NCBI GenBank assembly: GCA_963989385.1
Contig: OZ022505.1
Span: forward strand, 57,167,737-57,231,736
From: Ctena decussata
Taxonomy: Eukaryota; Mollusca; Bivalvia; Lucinida; Lucinidae
Length of the DNA: 64,000 bases
Direction of reading: 5' to 3'
Under the pieces are notes generated by a model. That model did not search any database, had not been told where the DNA came from, and saw only the letters and a program-made list of their open reading frames with translations. Each line of letters begins with the position of its first letter. The stretch's first letter is position 1. Position numbers and translations under genes: made by a program. Below, piece by piece: positions 11,876 to 23,837 of this stretch.

Positions 11876-11996
11876 TTACCCACTTCAGGCAATATAAGAC
11901 ACATAAGCTTACTCTTATATGCCATACTAGATCAACACTCACTTCAGGCAATATAAGACACATTTGGCTTACTCTTACAGGCTATATTGCCAATAC
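11876..11996. repeat. Two direct copies of a 59-bp unit at the edge of satellite array 1
   Basis: CACTTCAGGCAATATAAGAC starts at 11881 and again at 11940, each followed by CACAT and GCTTACTCTTA. Within each copy, GGCAATATAAG faces CTTATATGCC-like sequence, giving weak dyad symmetry. This block separates unique DNA from the first satellite monomer. Confidence 0.7.
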
Positions 11997-12004
11997 CCTT
12001 ACTA

Positions 12005-15000
12005 GAATATACTGTAACCATTGTAACATCAATGTATCATTTAAAGAACTTTACAGTTACAACGGAGAAACAAAAAAAATCTTATCATATGTTTTATGTT
12101 TTAGTGCTCTGATGGGCTGTAACGCTGTAATATTGTAACATTGGATTTGTGGAGTGGGCCTAGCGAGAAAGCGCTGTAACTCTTGTAACATCAGTGTAAC
12201 AATCAAGGAACTTCATAGTTACAACGAAGAAACATAACATTCTTATCATACATTTTATGTTTTTTGTGCCCTGATGGGCTGTAAAGCTGTAACATTGTAA
12301 CATTGGATTTTATGGAGGGGGCTATCGAGAAAGCGCTGTAACTCTTGTAACATCAGTGTAACAATCAGGGAACTTTACAGTTACAACTGAGAAAAATAAA
12401 AATCTTATCATATATTTTATGTTTTTAGTGCCCTGATGGGCTGTAACATTGTAACATTGTAACATTGGATTTGTGAGTGGGCCTATCGAGAAAGCGCTGT
12501 AACTCTTGTAACATCAGTGTAACAATCAAAGAACTTCACAATTACAACGAAGAAACATGTATTTTTTATCATATATTTTATGTTTTTGTGCCCTGATGGG
12601 CTGTAACGCTGTAACATTGTAACATTGGATTTGTGGAGTGGGCCTATCGAGAAAGCGCTGTAACTCTTGTAACATCAGTGTAACAATCAAGGAACTTCAC
12701 AGTTACAACGAAGAAACATGTATTTCTTATCATACATTTTATGTTTTTTGTGCCCTGATGGGCTGTAAAGCTGTAACATTGTAACATTGGATTTTATGGA
12801 GGGGGCCTATCGAGAAAGCGCTGTAACTCTTGTAACATCAGTGTAACAATCAGGGAACTTTACAGTTACATCTGAGAAAAATAAAAATCTTATCATATAT
12901 TTTATGTTTTTAGTGCCCTGATGGGCTGTAACATTGTAACATTGTAACATTGGATTTGTGAGTGGGCCTATCGAGAAAGCGCTGTAACTCTTGTAACATC
13001 AGAGTAACAATCAGGGAACTTTACAGTTACATCTGAGAAAAATAAAAATCTTATCATATATTTTATGTTTTAGTGCCCTGATGGGCTGTAACCCTGTAAC
13101 ATTGTAACATTGGATTTGTGAGTGGGCCTATCGAGAAAGCGCTGTAACTCTTGTAACATCAGTGTAACAATCAAAAAACTTCACAGTCACAACGGAGAAG
13201 CATAAAATTTTTATAAAACATTTTATGTTTTTGTGCCTTGATGGGTTGTAACGCTGTAACATTGTAACATTGGATTTGTGGAGTGGGCCTATCGAGAAAG
13301 CGCTGTAACTCTTGTAACATCAATGTAACAATCAAGGAACTTCACAGTTACAACGAAAACATATTAACATTCTTATCGTACATCTATGTTTTTTAAGCCC
13401 TGATGGGCTGTAACGCTGTAACATTGTAACATTGGATTTGTGGAGTGGGCCTATCGAGAAAGCGCTGTAACTCTTGTAACATCAGTGTAATAACCAAGGA
13501 ACTTCACAGTTACAATGAAGAAACATAACATTCTTATCATACATTTTATAGTTTTTGTGCCCTGATGGGCTGTAAGGCTGTAACATTGTAACATTGAATA
13601 TGTGGAGGGGGCCTATCGAGAAAGCGCTGTAACTCTTGTAACATCCGTGCAACAATCAAGGAACTTAACAGTTACAACTGAGGCACATAACATTCTTATC
13701 ATACATTTTATGTTTTTAGTGCCCTGATGGGCTGTAACGCTGTAACATTGTAACATTGTATATGTGGAGGGGGCCTATCGAGAAAGCGTTGTAACTCTTG
13801 TAACATCAGAGTAATAATCAAGTAACTTCACAGTTACAACGAAGAAACATTAAATTCTTATCATATATTTTGTTCTTAGTGCCCTGATGGGCTGTAACTC
13901 TGTAACATTGTAACATTGGATTTGTGGAGGGGGCCTATCGAGAAAGCGCTGTAACTCTTGTAACATCAGTGTAACAATCAAGGAACTTCACAGTCACAAC
14001 GGAGAAACATAAAAATCTTATCATAAATTTTATGTTTTTGTGCCCTGATGGGTCGTAACGCTGTTACATTGTAACATTGGAATTGTGAAGCGGGTCTATC
14101 GGGAAAGCGCTGTAACTCTTGTTACATCAGTGTAACAATCAAAGAACTTCACAGCTACAACGAAGAAACGTGTATTTCTTATTATATATTTTATGTTTTT
14201 TGTGCCCTGATGGGCTGTAACGCTGTAATATTGTAACATTGGATTTGTGGAGTGGGCCTATCGAGAAAGCGCTGTAACTCTTGTAACATCAGTGTAACAA
14301 GCAAAGAACTTCACAGTTACAACGAAGAAACATAACATTCTTATCATACATTTTATGTTTTTTGTGCCCTGATGGGCTGTAACGCTGTAACATTGTAACA
14401 TTGGATTTCATGGAGGGGGCCTATCGAGTAAGCGCTATAACTCTTTTAACATCAGTGAACCAATCAAGCAACTTAACAGTTACAACTGAGAAACATAACA
14501 TCCTTATCATACATTTTATGTTTTAGTGCCCTGATGGGCTGTAACGCTGTAACATTGTAACATTGAATATGTGGAGGGGGCCTATCGAGAAAGCGCTGTA
14601 ACTCTTGTAACATCAGTGTAACAATCAAAGAACTTCACAGCTACAACGAAGAAACGTGTATTTCTTATTATATATTTTATGCTTTCTGTGCCCTGATGGG
14701 CTGTAACGCTGTAACATTGTAACATTGGATTTGTGGAGTGTGCCTATCGAGAAAGCGCTGTAACTCTTGTAACATCAGTGTAGCAATCAAGGAACTTCAC
14801 AGTTACAACGAAGAAACATGTATTTCTTATCATACATTTTATGTTTTTTGTGCCCTGATGGGCTGTAAAGCTGTAACATTGTAACATTGGATTTTATGGA
14901 GGGGGCCTATCGAGAAAGCGCTGACACTCTTGTAACATCAGTGTAACAATCAGGGAACTTTACAGTTACATCTGAGAAAAATAAAAATCTTATCATATAT

Positions 15001-18000
15001 TTTATGTTTTTAGTGCCCTGATGGGCTGTAACCCTGTTACATTGTAACATTGGATTTGTGAGTGGGCCTATCAAGAAAGCGCTGTAACTCTTGTAACATC
15101 AGTGTAACAATCAAAGAACTTCACAGTCACAACGGAGAAGAATAAAATTTTTATAAAACATTTTATGTTTTTTGTGCCTTGATGGGCTGTAACGCTGTAA
15201 CATTGTAACATTGGATTTGTGGAGTGGGCCTATCGAGAAAGCGCTGTAATTCTTGTAACATCAATGTAACAATCAAGGAACTTCACAGTTACAACGACAA
15301 CATATTAACATTCTTATCATACATTTTATGTTTTTTAAGCCCTGATGGGCTGTAACGCTGTAACATTGTAACATTGGATTTGTGGAGTGGGCCAATCGAG
15401 AAAGCGCTGTAACTCTTGTAACATCAGTGTAATAATCAAGGAACTTCACAGTTACAATGAAGAAACATAACATTCTTATCATACATTTTATGTTTTTTGT
15501 GCCCTGATGGGCTGTAAGGCTGTAACATTGTAACATTGAATATGTGGAGGGGGCCTATCGAGAAAGCGCTGTAACTCTTGTAACATCAGTGCAACAATCA
15601 AGGAACTTAACAGTTACAACTGAGACACATAACATTCTTATCATACCTTTTATGTTTTTAGTGCCCTGATGGGCTGTAACGCTGTAACATTGTAACATTG
15701 TATATGTGGAGGGGGCCTATCGAGAAAGCGTTGTAACTCTTGTAACATCAGTGTAACAATCAAGTAACTTCACAGTTACAACGAAGAAACAATAAATTCT
15801 TATCATATATTTTGTTCTTAGTGCCCTGATGGGCTGTAACGCTGTAACATTGTAACATTGGATTTGTGGAGTGGGCCTATCGAGAAAGCGCTGTAACTCT
15901 TGTAACATCAGTGTAACAATCAAGGAACTTCACAGTCACAACGGAGAAACATAAAAATCTTATCATAAATTTTATGTTTTTGTGCCCTGATGGGTCGTAA
16001 CGCTGTTACACTCTGACATTGGAATTGTGAAGCGGGTCTATCGGGAAAACGATGTAACTCTTGTTACATCAGTGTAACAATCAAAGAACTTCACAGCTAC
16101 AACGAAGAAACGTGTATTTCTTATCATATATTTATGTTTTTTGTGCCCTGATGGGCTGTAACGCTGTAACATTGTAACATTGGATTTGTGGAGTGGGCCT
16201 ATCGAGAAAGCCCTGTAACTCTTGTAACATCAGTGTAACAATCAAGGAACTTCACAGTTACAACGAAGAAACATAACATTCTTATCATACATTTTATGTT
16301 TTTTGTGCCCTGATGGGCTGTAATGCTGTAACATTGTAACATTGGATTTCATGGAGGGGGCCTATCGAGTAACCGCTATAACTCTTGTAACATCAGTGTA
16401 ACAATCAAGCAACCTAACAGTTACAACTGAGAAACATAACATTCTTATCATACATTTTATGTTTTAGTGCCCTGATGGGCTGTAACGCTGTAACACTGTA
16501 ACATTGAATATGTGGAGGGGGCCTATCGAGAAAGCGCTGTAACTCTTGTTACATCAGTGTAACAATCAAAGAACTTCACAGCTACAACGAAGAAACGTGT
16601 ATTTCTTATAATATATTTTATGCTTTCTGTGCCCTGATGGGCTGTAACGCTGTAACATTGTAACATTGGATTTGTGGAGTGGGCCTATCGAGAAAGCGCT
16701 GTAACTCTTGTAACATCAGTGTAACAATCAAGGAACTTCAGTTACAACGAAGAAACATAACATTCTTATCATACATTTTATGTTTTTTGTGCCCTGATGG
16801 GCTCTAACGCTGTAACATTGTAACATTGAATATGTGGAGGGGGCCTATCGAGAAAGCGTTGTAACTCTTGTAACATCAGTGTAACAATCAAGTAACTTCA
16901 CAGTTACAACGAAGAAACAATAAATTCTTATCATATATTTTGTTCTTAGTGCCCTGATGGGCTGTAACGCTGTAACATTGTAACATTGGATTTGTGAAGG
17001 GGGCCTATCGAGAAAGCGCTGTAACTCTTGTAACATCAGTGTAACAATCAAGGAACTTCACAGTCACAACGGAGAATCATACAAATCTTATCATAAATTT
17101 TATGTTTTTGTGCCCTGATGGGTCGTAACGCTGTTACATTGTGACATTGGAATTGTGAAGCGGGTCTATCGGGAAAGCGCTGTAACTCTTGTTACATCAG
17201 TGTAACAATCAAAGAACTTCACAGCTACAACGAAGAAACGTGTATTTCTTATCATATATTTTATGTTTTTTTGTGCCCTGATGGGCTGTAACGCTGTAAC
17301 ATTGTAACATTGGATTTGTGGAGTGGGCCTATCGAGAAAGCCCTGTAACTCTTGTAACATCAGTGTAACAATCAAGGAACTTCACAGTTACAACGAAGAA
17401 ACATAACATTCTTATCATACATTTTATGTTTTTTGTGCCCTGATGGGCTGTAACGCTGTAACATTGTAACATTGGATTTTATGGAGGGGGCCTATCGAGT
17501 AAGCGCCATTACTCTTGTAACATCAGTGTAACAATCAAGCAACTTAACAGTTACAACTGAGAAACATAACATTCTTATCAGACATTTTATGTTTTAGTTC
17601 CCTGATGGGCTCTAACGCTGTAACATTGTAACATTGAATATGTGGAGGGGGCCTATCGAGAAAGCGCTGTAACTCTTGTAACATCAGTGTAACAATCAAG
17701 TAACTTCACAGTTACAATTGAGAAACATAAAATTCTTATCATATATTTTATGTTCATAGTGCCCTGATGGGCTGTAACGCTGTAACATTGTAACATTGGA
17801 TTTGTAGAGGGGCCTATCGAGAAAGTGCTGTAACTCTTGTAACATCAGTGTAACAATCAAACAACTTCACAGTCACAACTGAGAACTAGAACATTCTTAT
17901 CATACACTTTATGTTTTAGTGCTCTGATGGGCTGTAACGCTGTAACATTGTAACATTGGATATGTGGAGTGGGCCTATCGAGAAAGCGCTGTAACTCTTG

Positions 18001-18265
18001 TAACATCAGTGTAACAATCAAGTAACTTCACAGTTACAATTGAGAAACATAAAATTCTTATCATATATTTTATGTCTTTAGTGCTCTGAAGGGCTGTAAC
18101 ACAGTAACATTGGATTTTTTGGAGTGGGCATTTCAAGAAAGCACTGTAACTCTTGATACAACAGTGTAACAGTCAAAGAACATGAACTTCAAAGTTACAA
18201 CGGAGAAACATAAAATTCTTTTCATATATTTTATATATTTCGTACCCTGATTGGCTGTGCCGCTG
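12005..18265 (-). repeat. Satellite array 1, about 39 monomers of about 162 bp
   Basis: Monomers were counted by the landmark CCTGATGGGCTGTAA, which recurs every 160-163 bp from 12111 to 18249. Each monomer contains several GTAAC words 8-10 bp apart (TGTAACATTGTAACATTGG and GCTGTAACTCTTGTAACATC), and ends with a variable A/T-rich part (CTTATCATA...TTTTATG). Higher-order copies are visible: monomers from 13080 to about 14700 reappear 1.94 kb (12 monomers) later, and those at 15829-16640 reappear about 1.13 kb (7 monomers) later at 16956-17770. Divergence rises toward the right edge (18088, 18249). The orientation sign is arbitrary and opposite to array 2. Short minus-strand ORFs (MIVTLMLQELQ..., MLQCYSLTAHQG...) are shadows. 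Confidence 0.95.
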
Positions 18266-18269
18266 TCGA

Positions 18270-18360
18270 TTTTAAAATCACAAAGAGCGGCATTATGAAG
18301 ACTATTACATGCCGGTTCCACTAATCTAAAAAAAATCAGCTGTCAAACAATTACTTAGTT
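18270..18360. repeat. Dispersed repeat at the right edge of satellite array 1
   Basis: Words TTTTAAAATCA, GCCGGTTCCAC, TCAGCTGTCAAACA and TTAGTTTAT occur in the same order at 56935-57030, where there is no satellite. A TTTTCGGTCGCG word follows in both places (18395 and 57040). The satellite therefore abuts, or is inserted in, a known dispersed element. Confidence 0.6.
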
Positions 18361-18411
18361 TATATATTTTTTCTTCTCCCAGTTTTTCTTCTTTATTTTC
18401 GGTCGCGTATT

Positions 18412-18770
18412 CCAGCCGGTACCTCGGTCAACTGATGAGAGATGTTCAGTAATAATGTAAAGTTGCGGGTTCGAATTCTTGTTCAGCCACCAGGAAAATG
18501 GAAAAGTCTCTGTCAACTCGGCAGTAGATGGGTAACTTTCTAGGATCCGGGATGGATGTGGCAGCGAACAGAGGAACGAGCTCCTCTTCCTTTCATATGC
18601 CGCAACCAAGCTACAGTGGGCCTCCGACTTTCACTGTTTCAACGGCCACTAGGCTACGGGAAGTATTTACCTTTATCTATCCCGCCGGCGGTTGAAATGA
18701 GGATTCTTCTGCACTCAGTTTTTATTCACAATATGACTGAAATCTTGTTGATAGGGGCGTAACATCAATG
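18412..18770 (+). mobile_element. Full-length tRNA-derived SINE, second family
   Basis: The head has a weak A-box (TACCTCGGTCAACTGATGAG) and a clear B-box (GGGTTCGAATTC, about 18468-18479), followed by a body of about 250 bp. The 3' tail reads ATATGACTGAAATCTTGTTG and then GGGGCGTAA. The same tail occurs in the SINE at 31089 and in fragments at 20845 and 29998. Possibly one of the broadly distributed conserved-core SINE superfamilies (MetaSINE-like), which is inference. No clear TSD was identified. Confidence 0.7.
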
Positions 18771-18796
18771 TCAGCAACGCTGAAAAAAGGCATGAG

Positions 18797-18931
18797 TCGT
18801 CAGGGCATCTGCACACAACGTAGGCCTGGATTAGCCTGCGCATATTCGCAGTCTGATAAAGATATTTGCTGTCCGCTTATAGAATCATTGTGCTAGAGGA
18901 CAGCAAAGGCTCTGATTGGACTGCAAGGTTA
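18797..18931. mobile_element. Diverged remnant of the GAGCC palindromic MITE family
   Basis: Words GGCCTGGATTAGCCTGCGCA, CGCAGTCTGATAAAG, TTGCTGTCCGC and the mirrored GGACAGCAAAGGCTCTGATT are those of the family. Both termini are missing. Confidence 0.5.
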
Positions 18932-19660
18932 CACAGGAAAAGATTTATTTTCTTTGGCTTTGCGCATTTTATGATTTTGTATTACCATGTTCGGAAAACG
19001 ACTTTTTGTATTTTTTTTATTAAGATTAATTTGGGTTACACTCACACGACTGTCCAACTTTTCATTCAGGTGTACTTAAATTCTTCCATTCTCTTTTCGC
19101 GGTTCATTCGGCTTCAGCCGTATAACCTTAGTATTGACCAACATTTGAAATATTTCGTTGGCCAATATAAATACAGCCGGGATTTTGATGTAAGTAGCTT
19201 ACTTTCGCTTTATCTTTCTACTTTCAGTTTCATTTGACTGTCGGCCTATAAATCGTGTCGTGATGAATCGGTTTATATCGGTCCACACCGCTTTTTGCCA
19301 AATTATGTCGCTCACGTAAAATATAAAACCAACAAGATAACCTGAAACAGAAATCGAAGACGAAATTAAGTAAGTGTTCGGACAGTTGTTGATATTGTGT
19401 TGGAACTGCAACACTTTTAAGGTTATATGTGGGGCGCTCAGCCAACCAAATCTCATTGTTATGTGCAACAGACAGACCCTAATCAAAATTCAACAGCATT
19501 TCCGAAATCGAAATCCCAGCACCAACAATAAATATGCATATCAGCATGCGCATCCGTACAATCTGATCAGCACATTCGATATCTTACATGTACCTGACTC
19601 GTACATATAACAATACACACTTCACACTTCTATTTAATCTAAGCCGATTATCTTGTTTTT
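18932..19660. other. Intergenic, no recognisable gene
   Basis: Overlapping short ORFs on both strands (up to 123 codons) show no domain. A trace of the palindromic MITE lies near 19545-19580 (ATCCGTACAATCTGATCAG). Confidence 0.45.
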
Positions 19661-20800
19661 TAGCTCGCCTGAACGAAAGTTCAGGAAGAGCTATTGTTGT
19701 CACCCTGGCGTTGGCGTCGGCGTCCGGATTGGATGTTTTGGTTAAAGTTTTTTAAAGACCTATATCTCCTTAACCCATGGATGGATTCTTTTGATACTTG
19801 CACTGTAGTTAGATATTGGTCCAAGGTTTAACAGGGTACCACCCCCACCCCACTCCGTGACCTTGCTGTGAAGGTCATGGACTTAGAAAATTGGGAGTTT
19901 TTTGTACTGGATGTTTTGGTTAAAGTTTTATAAAGCCCAATATCTCCTAAACTTATTGATGAATTCCTTTGATACTTGCATTGTAGTTAGATATTGGTCC
20001 AAAGTTTTCCAAGGTACTACCCCCACCCCCCTCAGTGACCTTGATGTCAAGGTCATGGACTTAGAGAATTGTCTTTTTATTGATTGGATGTTTTGGTTAA
20101 AGTTTTTTAAAGACACATATCTCCTGAACCCATAGATGAATTCTTTTTATATTTGCTCTGTACCTAGATATTAGTCCAAAGTTTTACAGAGTACTACCCC
20201 AACCCTGCTCAGTGACCTTGATGTCAAGGTCAGGGACTTAGGAAATTTGGTCTTTATTAAAGTTTTCTAATTGCATACCGATTCATAATGCCTGGCAGAG
20301 ATTTAGTTTACACTTGAACTGATGTTAGACGCTTGTTTGAGCTTTTACAAAACACTATATACTTACCCCACTGGATGAACTTGAAGTCAATGTCATTGAC
20401 TTTTAATTTTGTCTTAAAGATTTTGGTTAAAGTTTTATATTTATGAAGACATAATTTCACAGTGCCCCGATGGACTCAGTTGATACTAATATTTGGACTG
20501 ATGTTAGATAATGGTTCAAAGTTTTGATACATCATAGCCCCCCCCCCCTCTTACTTCTTTGAGCTCTAGCTCGTGGACTTCTTTGAGCTCTAGCTCGTGG
20601 ACTTTGAAGTTTCATGTGGATTTTTTTTATTTTAATTACATTTTAAAACTCATTTCTGAGATAGCTTTTGTTTATAAATGTGTTGTCATTATGGACATGC
20701 TTGCCTGAAGTTTTATGCATAGCAGTCCACACCACCATAACGACTGTGTGATGGGCAAGCACCTATTCAGGCGAGCTATGCTGTCAGGCGACAGCTCTTG
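19661..20800. mobile_element. Non-autonomous element with 178-bp internal tandem units
   Basis: The left end is AGCTCGCCTGAACG and the right side carries ATTCAGGCGAGCT (about 20765-20776) plus CAGGCGACAGCTCTTG, giving inverted ends. Inside, GGATGTTTTGGTTAAAGTTT starts at 19731, 19909 and 20087, with degenerate copies farther right, so the period is 178 bp. Each unit has a CCCC-rich patch and TGACCTTG...AAGGTCA words. No transposase. Confidence 0.8.
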
Positions 20801-20844
20801 TTTTAAAAAGATATTTCTTGTTTATATTATTAATTTAGTGTCGC

Positions 20845-20901
20845 TGCAGTTAACAAATACTGTCTCAAAGGGCCGTTAAACCAAAAACAACCAACCAACC
20901 A
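20845..20901 (+). mobile_element. SINE 3' tail fragment with (AACC)n
   Basis: AAATACTGTCTCAAAGGGCC, TTAAACCAAAAAC and then CAACCAACC match the 3' tail seen at 29998-30060 and 31238-31265. The 5' part is not recognisable. Confidence 0.65.
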
Positions 20902-21833
20902 GAATATAAGGTTTTGGAAAAAATCTATGTGGTGGTATAAAAAGTGTGTGCGCTTAAGTTTAAAAAATCTGAGTATTTTCATAGCATTCCCATTGCCGTC
21001 AAACTTCCATGTTTTTGTGTGTTTTTCAATCTGATCAAGCGACTAAACGAACCCAATGACCTATCCCATTCGATGTAACACAGAAAACTGTACTCGTGTG
21101 CAAAATTTAGGGAAAAAAAACAACAACTATGTTATGGTCATGTACACGCCTACTAATTGCTCGCATGCGAAACCGCGGTTCAGAACGCAGATCCATGCGA
21201 GGAGTTTCCGGTTTTGCAGATGGGAAAAAAGTAAACGAATTTGACATCGGCTCAAGAATTCGGTTATTTTTTTCTCTGAAATGTGTTAATGCGAAATATA
21301 AGAATGCTTTTTTGTCGAATATCGATTGCTTCTTCCGCACACGAAAGGATTAGGCACATGGCCTTGCATTTTTCCAGATATTCATTTAGCATGACGAAGC
21401 CTGTGTTCAAGGTCAGTCTCGGCGAAATATTCATGTAGGAACAAGTCACATTCTGTTGCTTGATTTTGAGTCTCTGGCTTTGTTAGTGCACAATTTTAGA
21501 GCAAAGGTTTAGAGCAAAGGTTGCGCCAGATGATTTACTTTGCAAAAGACAAGACATGTTCGACCCAGTCAATGTTAATTACGCGTGGAGTGTTTGTTGG
21601 GCAAGCTAATTTTTTCGCGATTGATGTTGAGTTGTCAGTTCGGTGCTCTCGATATTCCATTCGGCTTACGTTGAGCGGGAATAAGTTTCAATATCTCGTA
21701 AAAATAAAAGTTAAAAATCTAAAATACTATAGTTAAAGTTAATTAAACGTGAACGAGATGAAACAGTAAGAGAGAAACACGGTTGAAAACGAAGGAAGCA
21801 AGAGCTCTTGAGAGGAAAACTTTCTTAGAAAAA
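20902..21833. other. Intergenic, no recognisable gene
   Basis: Several short overlapping ORFs on both strands (60-78 codons) without motifs. Confidence 0.45.
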
Positions 21834-21837
21834 AATG

Positions 21838-21932
21838 AAGGGATTCGAACTAAAACAAAATATGAGGGAGGGATTGTGCTACATTAATTAGTGTGTAGGA
21901 ACTTGCTCGCACTTAACCCACTCGGCCGTGTA
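21838..21932 (-). pseudogene. tRNA-like relic (Ser/Leu-type A-box)
   Basis: The minus strand reads CGGCCGAGTGGGTTAAG, close to the A-box of class-II tRNAs (Ser/Leu). About 75 nt later it reads AGTTCGAATCC, a good B-box. The spacing suits a class-II tRNA or a SINE head. The ends do not form a 7-bp acceptor stem and the middle is AT-rich, so it is not called as a functional tRNA. Confidence 0.4.
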
Positions 21933-22978
21933 CGCACTGGATTACCGATGGTAATATAAAATATATAAGCCTGATACTGATACGGATAATTCCTGAGGGC
22001 CGTGAACTACCTGTTTTACCTAATAACATTAAAGGCCCCATCGCTCTATCAGCATAAAATTCTTTTTCATGAGGTATCGCTGCAAACTTCTCACTATAGT
22101 TTCGTCACTGTAAATTACCGTGATTACCCAGCTTTAAACAAATAAAAATTCCTAGAGTTTCACATAAAAAGGGACTGAAAACTTTTTTGGTTCATTTTAA
22201 AATGACCTACTTTCGATTTCATTAAGTTGAATAAAATGGTGAAAATACAATGTACAGTCGTGGCGCCCCTATCGCTATCCCGCATACATATAAACAGCAT
22301 TGCTAGACGGGAAACCAGAACAGGAAATTTTCAAAAACTTATCTCTATTTTTTGCCAGTTATATGACTAAATATATGCACATCAACCCATATTTTATTGC
22401 CAAACGTGAAGGATGAACCGCTTTTATAATGATTTGAATTTAGACGTTTTTACCGCTGATAGAACTATGGAGACTTTAAATGGTTGTGCTAGGCCATTTG
22501 CGCGGGAAACAAATTATCTTTGGGTGACAGTATGTTAATTGGAATAGAATCAAAATCTGAATCAAATAATCAAAAAAAAAAAAAAAAAAATTCGTGATGA
22601 TCAGTGTTTCGTGTCAAGGGACATTAAGCCCATTTGCACACAGTGACTACTTGAACCAGCCTGTAAGCCTTGAATACTGGTGTACGGGTTATGTTCTGAA
22701 TCACATTGCTGATGCATGTGGGCCAGTAAGCACAATTTCCATAATGCCTTATACCGCGCAAAACGTTGGAAAAACGTTTCAACGTCAATTTAACAGTATT
22801 ATGATACGCATTGTTCCTTGCGGATCGTTGGGGCGCGGCGGAGGGGGCAATAGGCGCTAAAATTTGTACTTGAATAGTGTATGCCCCAGAGATGATAATA
22901 ATTCAGACTAATCTAAACGGTTGTTTAAATTTTAACTTATAAATGCAGTGAGATTCTTTCCCCCATTAACGTGAAAAG
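21933..22978. other. Intergenic, with A-tract
   Basis: A pure A-run (about 22571-22590) precedes an 88-codon plus-strand ORF (22594-22860) of unknown nature. No domain, splice context or conservation could be argued. Confidence 0.4.
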
Positions 22979-23644
22979 TGGACCCATTCTTGTGGAAGGG
23001 TCGGATCAGAGTCTCGCTGTTCGCAAAAGATGTACAAACTTATTCGGCTATAAGACGGGGATTTCCCTCCAAAGAAGAAGTCTAGGTCAAGATCTTTGGG
23101 ATTGTTAGGGAAACTCTCGCTTTACAGCAAAATTGTTCTGAGTGGGGTGGTGGGGGCAAGCGGCTTAATGCAGAATCGCTGATCGCACATGGTTTACCCA
23201 CTTATTCGGTTATTAGATGGGAGTTCCCCCAAGATCTTTGGGTTTGTGAGGAAAGCCCTAGTCTTACGGTACAAAGGGTTTTCTGTTTGTAGCGGCATGC
23301 GTTTTATAGCCAGATGGCTGTTTGAAAAGATTGTACGTACATATTCAGCTGTAAGACGGGGGTTTCCATCCGAACAAGAAATCTAGGTCCGTTTTTAACC
23401 TAGTCTTACGGTACAATGGGTTTTCTGTTTGTAACGGCATGCGTCTTATAGCCAAACGGCTGTTTGAACAGGAGGTACCTACTTATTCAGTTGTAAGACG
23501 GGGGTTTCCCTCCGAACAAAAAATCTAGGTCCGTTTTTTAACCTATTGGATTATTCTGTGTTTATGGAGAGATGAGAGAGTGCATGCGTCTTTTAGCCAA
23601 ATCGCTGTTCACACATGATTTACTTCTATATTCAGGTATAAGAT
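22979..23644. repeat. Tandem repeat, about five units of 140-160 bp
   Basis: The landmark (C/A)TTATTCGG(C/T)TATAAGACGGG recurs at about 23039, 23200, 23341, 23484 and 23629. Units also share TTTCCCTCCGAACAA-type sequence, AATCTAGGTCCG, CTTACGGTACAATGGGTTTT and GGCATGCGTCTTATAGCCAA. The third and fourth units are over 85% identical, the outer ones more diverged. Confidence 0.8.
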
Positions 23645-23837
23645 GGGGCCGCGTAGCGCAATCGGTAGGGCACCTGACTCATAAGTCTGGCCACATACTT
23701 TTGTTTCTCTTTCCGCTGATTCAAGAAGGGTAGTTGTCAGTAACTGGCGAAAGTATGTGCATTTTGTCAGTTGCTGGCGAAAGCATGTGCACTTAGTACT
23801 GGTAAACCGCTTAGGAGGTCTAAGCCTGCCCAGGAAT
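23645..23837 (+). mobile_element. tRNA-derived SINE with A-box head, 3' end lost
   Basis: The head GGGGCCGCGTAGCGCAATCG, followed by GTAGGGCACCTGACTCATAA, resembles a tRNA D-arm plus an anticodon arm with CAT in the loop, hence tRNA-Met-like. The rest of the tRNA head (T-arm) is missing before GTCTGGCCACATAC, which starts the shared body. Within the body a segment (CAGTTGCTGGCGAAAGCATG) is duplicated. The copy stops at CCCAGGAAT, where the hAT-like element begins. Confidence 0.75.

Noticed and set aside
12005..18265. CRISPR-like look (short constant words, variable parts)
   Set aside because: The unit is 162 bp with gradual divergence, no fixed direct-repeat/spacer boundary, no cas genes, and the DNA is eukaryotic. 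It is satellite.
21838..21932. Functional tRNA-Ser/Leu gene on the minus strand
   Set aside because: Good A- and B-box words, but no acceptor stem and an AT-rich middle; kept only as a relic.
22594..22860. 88-codon ORF following an A-tract as a retrogene
   Set aside because: The A-tract is upstream, not downstream, and the protein has no recognisable motif.
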